A DNA stretch of 64,000 nt from Pelecanus crispus (taxonomy: Eukaryota > Chordata > Aves > Pelecaniformes > Pelecanidae), in the NCBI RefSeq assembly GCF_030463565.1, contig NC_134662.1:4813001-4877000 (forward strand), written 5' to 3'. The translations under genes and the position numbers were made by a program. This document shows positions 57,830 through 64,000 of the stretch, piece by piece. Position 1 is the first letter of the stretch. The number at the start of each line of letters is the position of its first letter. The notes beneath the pieces were generated by a model that was not told where the DNA came from, searched no databases, and worked only from the letters and a program-made list of their open reading frames with translations.

Positions 57830-60009
57830 GGGCCCCGGGACAGGGAGGGGGAGCAGGGTCCCAGGTTTCACCCTTGTCTGTTAGCAACCAGGAACAATAG
57901 TCCTCCTGCAAAACAGAAGCCGTATCGTGATAACCTGGCGGGTCTGAGGCATCCGGAGAGGCAGGAAGGAGCCCAGCAGAAGGAAATATTAAATAGAGCA
58001 ATATAAACACAGCAGCGCGAGCGAGCTCCGCCCCGGCGCGGCCCCGTTGAAAGGCGCTGCCGTGGGGAGGGGCGCGCAGAGCATCGGTGGCATGGAGAAG
58101 AGCAGCTACGCCATGGCCAAGTTCGGTCTGGAGGCCAAGGAGGCGATGCCCAAGCGGGACTGTGGGTTTTACGTGAAGTACATCTTCCTCTTCACCTCCC
58201 TCATCCAGTTCCTCATCATCCTGGGGCTGGTGCTGTTCATGGTGTACGGCAACGCGCAGGCGGGCACCGACACGCACCTCCGGCTGCTGGAGGAGCAGCT
58301 GCAGGATCGCTACAGCAAGATCATCACCCTCAGCGGGAGGAACATCAACCTGACGCGCACCCTCAACGCCACCCTCAAGGAGAAGCAAGGGCTGCAGGTC
58401 CTCGCCCAGAAAGTGCAACGGGACCTGGATAAGTGCAATAGCACCCAGACCCTCAACCCCCTCCCCAAGGTGAGCCCCCTCCCTGGGGAGGGAAGGTGAA
58501 GCCCCCCGGGTACTGGGGGCAGCGACCCACCCATGGGTGCTGGGGGCTGCAAGGAGCCGGGACCGCGCTTCAGCCCCACAAGCTTCAGCGGGGACGGGCA
58601 AGAGGGTGCGGGGCGGCAGAGCCCGCTGGCGATGGCGACGTGCCCCCCCTCCCCGGCGGGGGCTCTCGGCATCCCGGAGGCAGCCGCCGGCCGAGGGAGT
58701 TCCAGGCTCGCGGCCCCCCCTCCTCATCCTCCCCAGCCCCCTGCCCTCGCCAGCCCCGGCGCTCTCCCCCACCACCCGGGGGGAGCGAGGCGATGCCGGG
58801 GGGTCCTTGTGGGACCCTCTGACCCCCCCCTCCTCTTCCTCCTCCCCACCTCAGCTGCAGGAGATGATGAGGATCATCTTCTACCAAAAGACGAAGCTGG
58901 ACGAGTGCCACATGACCATCAGCCTCATCAACGCCAGCTGCAGCGGTAAGGGACCCCCCCCACCCCCTCCAGCCGCCCCCCACCCTGGGCACCCCCCTCC
59001 CAGCCCCCTGGGGACCCCCAGCACCCCTCGGGGACCCCCCGCAGCCTGCGCAGGGGGTCTGCCCCCTCCCCAGGCCAGGCAGGGGCGTCACCCCGAGACG
59101 TGGGGTGCCAATCGGGGTGGGGGGACGACGCCACTTGCCCCAACCCCGTGCCCCCCGCCTGCAGCCGACAAGGCGCTGCTGCGGAGCCAGCTGGACCAGA
59201 CAACCCTGGCCAAGAAGGAGCTGGAGGAAAACTGCCGCAAAGCGGGTGCCACGCTGACCAAAGCCACCCAGGAGCAGGAGGGCTGCCAGCGGGAGCTGCT
59301 CACCACCAGGACCGTCTGCGAGTCCACCAAAACCAACCTGGAGCTGCAGAAACGCGAGTGCAATTCCTTGAGGTCCGACGTGAGCTCCTTCTTCCAGCGC
59401 GTCAAGGGGATGCTCGGCTCGTACAGCTGCAGCGGCGTCCACGACGAGCTCCGATGGTTGACGCAGCAGACGGAGGGGCTTTTCCTCTGGCAGCAGGAAC
59501 GGGAGACCAAATACGTGGGGAAAAGCGTCTGTGACGTGAAAGTGCTCCAGTGCCACATCAACTGCTCGGGGCGATGGAGGGTCTCCCCCGGGGACCACGG
59601 CCGCGGCTGCCCCGCTGCAGAATCAGGGGGGACCCGCTCGCTGCCAGAGGATTTCCTGGAACTCCACTATAAATACTTTTGGAGCCCCAGCAGCTTCCAG
59701 AGCCTGGGAGCGCCGGCTCGGGGCGGGTGGGAGAGCAGGGGGTTCCCGGGGAGCCGCCACTTTTGGGGTCGCAGAGCCCAAAGCTGCCAGGTGGGTGCAA
59801 GAGCTGGGGGGATCCCACGGCCCCCCAGGCTGGGGCTGTGCCCTGGGGGGCGGGGGGGGGACCCCAAGACCCCCACGCCGTGTCCCCGGGGCTGGGGGTG
59901 CACTTGGGGAGCCAGGATGGACCCTGCCGGGATGCCGAGCCCCGCGTCCCCCATGGCCATGGCGTGGGGGGGGATGCCCCCCAAAGTGGCTTTTCCCTTC
60001 CATCCGTTC
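57830..60009 (+). repeat. Inverted, internally deleted duplication of the PLVAP 5' half
   Basis: The plus strand matches the reverse complement of 19723-17987 (PLVAP promoter, exons 1-2 and two thirds of exon 3). From 59568 it continues with 16065-15610 from the GTPBP3-PLVAP spacer. The missing 1.9 kb removes the end of exon 3, exons 4-5 and the 3' UTR. The junction at 59566-59567 shows a two-base TC overlap. Coding parts look identical; the non-coding part has a few substitutions and small indels, for example TAATTTTGG versus TACTTTTGG. It is either a recent genomic duplication or an assembly mis-join. Confidence 0.92.
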
Positions 60010-60147
60010 GGCCCGGGGGGGGCCCCAGCAAGGGGAGGGCAGGCGCTGTGGCAGCTGGTGGGGAACGGGGGTAAAATAGGTTGTGGGCAGCATCGCAGCG
60101 GTTATCAGGCGCGATTCAGCTCCTCCCAGCCAGCGCTCTGGAGGTGA
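58092..60147 (+). pseudogene. Partial PLVAP copy with an open chimeric reading frame, 483 codons
   Basis: Exons follow PLVAP: 58092-58469, 58855-58945, then 59165 onward. In this copy exon 3 runs through the deletion junction and stays open to a TGA at 60145-60147. The spliced frame is 484 codons with stop. Residues 1 to about 290 equal PLVAP: cytoplasmic tail, membrane helix and half of the coiled coil. About 190 residues after that come from formerly non-coding DNA, are Gly/Pro/Arg-rich and match nothing I recognise. The TATA box and 5' flank are copied too, so transcription is possible. No poly(A) signal is obvious nearby. Most likely a dead partial copy, but not proven so. Confidence 0.6.
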
Positions 60148-62391
60148 TGTGTGTCGCTGAGGGCCTCCTCCTCCTCCTCCTCCTCCTCCTCCTCCCGAGG
60201 GGCAGCAGACCTGTCATTTCCAGCAGACCTGTCATTTCCAGCAGACCTGTCATTTCCAGCCTAACACAGCCCCTGAACCAGGCGTTTTTCCGGGGTGTAG
60301 CGGCCTTAACCCTTCAGATGCCAGCAAGATCTAAGTTAGCGCGCACAATTAGCACGACAGAATTACCTCCGTGAGTTTTGAGATGCTAACCTGTGGCACA
60401 GGAGCGCTCCGCAATGTCATCCCCGCAGCCTGCCAGGATCAGATATTGCCGTCTTCTACCACTTTAATCCACAGCAGCTTGATGGGTTTGGTACCGAAAT
60501 AGCCTGGCGTTAACAGCTCGCACTTCAGCAGTTTTGCATAAAAAGACTTCCTCGGTAAGAGCCTTCACCAGCACAGCAATTAAACAGCTTTGAGGAAAAT
60601 GAAATAGCGTGAATTAAACTGGCTCCTGAACTTGCGTATTCAGAAACTTTTCCAATTCTGGAAGGTCAAAAGCAGCTTGTCCCCCAGAAAATCCCCCCAC
60701 TGCTGACGAGGGTCAAACATTTCAACCATGCACGAACACAGCGGAGGGTTGGGGTCCAGGCTGACCCAGTCGCGCCCAGCGGAGCCGGGAGAGGTGGGCT
60801 GGGGGGGCCGGGCTCTGCCCACGCTGCGCTCGGCTGTGGGCGCAGATCTGCTCGTAAAACACCGCTTCCCTTCCAGGGAAGGGGCTTTGCCCCGGGCTGT
60901 AACCTCCTCCTCCTCCTCCTCGCCACTCTGCCGCCCGCACGTTGGCAGCAGGACCTGTGGGACACACTCCTCCCATCGCACTGGCTCTTGTGGTTCCAAA
61001 ACCAGGTTTTACGCCGCCAAAACGAGTTATTCCTGCTTTCAGCCAGAGCAAACCGCTTTTCACCCTTGGCGAATGCAGGCATCGCCATCAGGGAGGCTCG
61101 CCAGCGCACAGCCAGGCTGCAACCATCGCCTCTCCCTTGAAACAGCATCTTCCCACTGACTGCAGGCTCAGCCTGCGGCAGAGGACCACGGCTGGAAAGG
61201 GCGATCAGATGATTTCTGGCAGGATGAGGCCGGGATGCTCGATGAGGATCGGCGGGGTTTCCAGCCCGGTATCACAGACAGAGAGGCCCAGGGCTCGATC
61301 CAGCACGTGCATGAATCCCGAGTTACCATCGTGGTCTTGCCCGTGACAATGCAAATGGACACGCTGCATACGGAAACCTGAGCTGAAAACAAAAAACAAA
61401 CAAGAAAATCAGTATTTTTCCCCTCCCTTCAAGCTGGGATTTGTTCTAGAGCAGGAAGCGTGCCCCTCCTTCCCTCTCTCCCTCCGAACAAGCGACTCCG
61501 GAGCACCGGCTGTCGGCAAAGCCCCGTTTCTTCACCTTGCTGCAAATCACGGCGAGTTGAGACGACGAGAGCGGCTTTGGGGAAGCGCCTGCACCAGGAG
61601 ACACCCAGGCGTGACGGGACTCGCTGTGCGCCTTGGCTGCGGCTCTTCCCAGGTCGTTGGAGCATCGTTCAGCAACTTTTTTTAATCCAGAATTGGGGCC
61701 AGAAATATTCTGGCAATGTTCTTGTTCAAGTTTGCAATCTAAATCTCCCCCTTCTCCTCCCAGAGGGTAGCGATCCACCGGGTTCTTGAGTTATCCTGGG
61801 GTATTTAACTCAACTTACCAATGCATTCAACTATTTCAGGAGGAACACGGGATTAAATTTCTGGTTTGGAACGGCAGAGCGAGCAGAGCTGCAGCTCTCC
61901 AGCTCCCAGCCGGCGCCGTGGCACGCAGGCAGAGCGCAGGCAGCTTGTTTCATCTTCTCCGGCTTGTCTACCGGGGAGGTCCAGCCCTTAGGACAGGACA
62001 CGCAGGACGGATAAGCCCGCGGGTAGCGAGGGGCAGAGAGCAGCGGTTCCATGGCGAGCAGGGCTGAAGAGGCGTTTGTGTCTCGTTTCCGCCCGGAGAG
62101 CGCGCGTGCCCCGGCTGCGTCCAGCGACGGCATCCGTGAGGACCTTTAATCCGCTTGCGGCTTTGAATTTCCATCTGCAAAATCCCACACAGGCATCAAG
62201 CTCCTCCTTCCTCGCCTGCTCTCCTCCCGTCACCCGTTTCGGGGGAAGAACGTGCGTCCTCCCCGGAGGAAAGGAGCGGGGCCACAACTTAGCGCAAGCA
62301 TCCTCACCGCTGCGCGAGCGGTGCGAGACGAGGCGCGCCTCAAGCCCGCTGTGCTCGAAATAAGAGGCAGACCCAACAGTTTGTCCATTTG
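60010..62391. other. Intergenic DNA with short tandems
   Basis: No gene recognised. It holds a CTC trinucleotide run at about 60165-60195, three exact copies of an 18-base unit (CAGACCTGTCATTTCCAG) at 60207-60260 and another CTC run near 60905-60920. The sequence is otherwise unique, with near-balanced base content. Confidence 0.5.
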
Positions 62392-64000
62392 TTTATTGTC
62401 ATTCAAATACTAAAAATCCCTCACAATACAATATACAGTTATTGATTTCAGATTCTTCCGCCATTGAGACTGACTATCAGGTTTTAGTGGGAAATTTTTT
62501 TTTTTTTTTTTAAATTTTCGTTTTATTATCAAAGATTTAGAGTCACAATAAATACGAGTGACAAAAACATACCCTGCGCTGGCGTAACGTTACTCTGTTA
62601 CACTCCTTTGTTAGATGATTATAAATTCTTTTTTCTTTTTCCCTTGTTTTAAAAAAAAGCACAATGCAAGTTATTTCGCTAAATGCAATATACAGCGTAA
62701 CTCTGCCTTAAGCAGACAAACACTACTGCGGTTCCTTGAGGTCTTTTTGCATTATATATATATATATTTATATATTTATATATTTATTATTTTAAAAAAT
62801 GCCTTCTGTGCCCCCTCCTTCCAAAAGGAGAAAGTGACAAATGAGCCAAATAAGGTTTCTGACGAGACCTGCCTAAGCCTGCTCTGCTCTACTCACTTCT
62901 GCAGCCCAAGTCCCCCATTTTCCATTCTGAACTGTACTTTGGTAATTTTTTTTTTTTTCCTTAGTAAGAAAAAAAAAAAAAGACAACTAGGTCTGAGAAT
63001 TCAGAAGTAAATGAACAGTTCCCTAAAACGATAATAAAAATGTCTATAGAAAAAAAAAAAACCAACCCCAAACTATCTCAAATTTAAGATTAACCAAGAG
63101 TCTTCCCCACTACTACAGCCGGAATGCCATTTACAGGTATCCCTAGAATACAAAAATCAGCAAAGTCACCCTTTACACGAACTGGAAAAGCCATCCAAGT
63201 CGACTGCGCTATAAAAATAAAAGGTTCGACCAGGCCACTTGCCGTGTTTCTGAGCAAAGGACTGCAATCTCGCCACCGCTCAGAAATCAAACAGATAATA
63301 AATTAGGTTATAAAAAAATAAAATTAAAAAAAAAAACCACACAGCTCCCAAATTGCAACACGGGTTTCAAATGAAAATCCGGGGTTTATTTCACAAGTTG
63401 CTAAAATCTAAGTACAATAGTCATTTTCATTATTACTATATTATAAAATCTTGTAGTCGCAACGTCTCAAAGAAAGGTTATATGGCTTGCAAGAACCAAC
63501 GCTGCTCTAACCCTCTCCCCAGGAGAGGGGGAAGCAAGCAGCATCTGAGCAATGTCAAACCAGCTCATGCAGCAGTTTGCAGCGAAGCAGTGGAGGGTCG
63601 GGGAAAACAGGACACGATGCCGGATACTCCACCTGAATGATACCGATTTACAGGTTCGACTGTCGAGCAGCACGTTCAGTCTCTTGTTCCGAGGGAGCTT
63701 TAAGTAAGATTTTTTTTCCAGGAGTGGGCTGATGAGGTGACTTTCAGACAGCTCTGCGGCAGAACTAATAGCCCTTATGGAGGCAGGAATCCCAAACATG
63801 ACAGCAGTAGAAATAAACCAAAGATTTGTTCTTAAAAGCGTGTCTAACCCCCCTCCTTCACAATTCCCAAACAATTTAACCTTTAGGGCATAACACCATT
63901 ATGTGAATATTCCCTCTAATTGAGCTTTTCTGTTTGTCTGTTGCTTTTTTGGGTTTTTTTTCCTGCAAGAAGGGGAGCATACAGATGGGAAGGAGGAGAT
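62392..64000 (-). other. Probable 3' UTR of a minus-strand gene entering from the right (GATAD2A expected)
   Basis: AATAAA on the minus strand (62392-62397) begins 1.6 kb of AT-rich, high-complexity DNA that continues to the edge, unlike anything else in the window. It includes a (TA)n/TATATTTA tract at 62753-62790 and several A/T homopolymers. In mammals GATAD2A lies next to NDUFA13 and is transcribed in the same direction, which would place its 3' end here. No coding exon is within the window, so the gene name is inferred from synteny only. Confidence 0.5.

Overview
The window is about 66% GC, with very compact introns, CpG-island promoters and many minisatellites. This fits a bird microchromosome. 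Gene order and protein similarity point to the avian equivalent of human 19p13.11 (chicken chromosome 28), but the species cannot be named from the sequence alone.

Layout, left to right. ANO8 (minus, 73-9332) and GTPBP3 (plus, 11950-15333) start divergently from a shared GC-rich interval. PLVAP (minus, 17131-19461) follows. Two small minus-strand genes for type II membrane proteins with coiled coils come next: one without a GPI signal (22424-24726) and one with a GPI-anchor signal (25494-27246), which I read as tetherin/BST2. From 27.3 to 35.1 kb there is no gene that I can support, only a chain of tandem repeats and one AT-rich island. Then come CILP2 (minus, 36158-42610), YJEFN3 (minus, 43796-50684, with a 3.3-kb first intron) and NDUFA13 (minus, 51444-52603). 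A minisatellite of about 1 kb sits upstream of NDUFA13. A 2.2-kb inverted, internally deleted copy of the PLVAP 5' half lies at 57830-60009. The AT-rich right end (62392 to 64000) looks like the 3' UTR of a minus-strand gene; GATAD2A is expected there by synteny.

Every spliced model was built by hand from splice sites and conserved protein sequence, and each coding sum is divisible by three: ANO8 1060 aa, GTPBP3 485 aa, PLVAP 421 aa, CC gene 216 aa, tetherin 174 aa, CILP2 1231 aa, YJEFN3 248 aa, NDUFA13 144 aa.

The genes are mostly functionally unrelated: a membrane-contact-site anoctamin, a mitochondrial tRNA-modifying GTPase, an endothelial diaphragm protein, an antiviral tether, a cartilage matrix protein, an NAXE paralogue and a complex I subunit. 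The exception is PLVAP, the CC gene and tetherin, neighbours with the same plan (short cytoplasmic tail, one N-terminal membrane helix, disulphide- and sugar-bearing coiled-coil ectodomain) that look like one tandem family. The most interesting items are the tetherin promoter, with packed IRF/ISRE-like, NF-kB, STAT and E-box motifs, and the PLVAP-derived inverted copy, whose reading frame stays open through formerly non-coding DNA.
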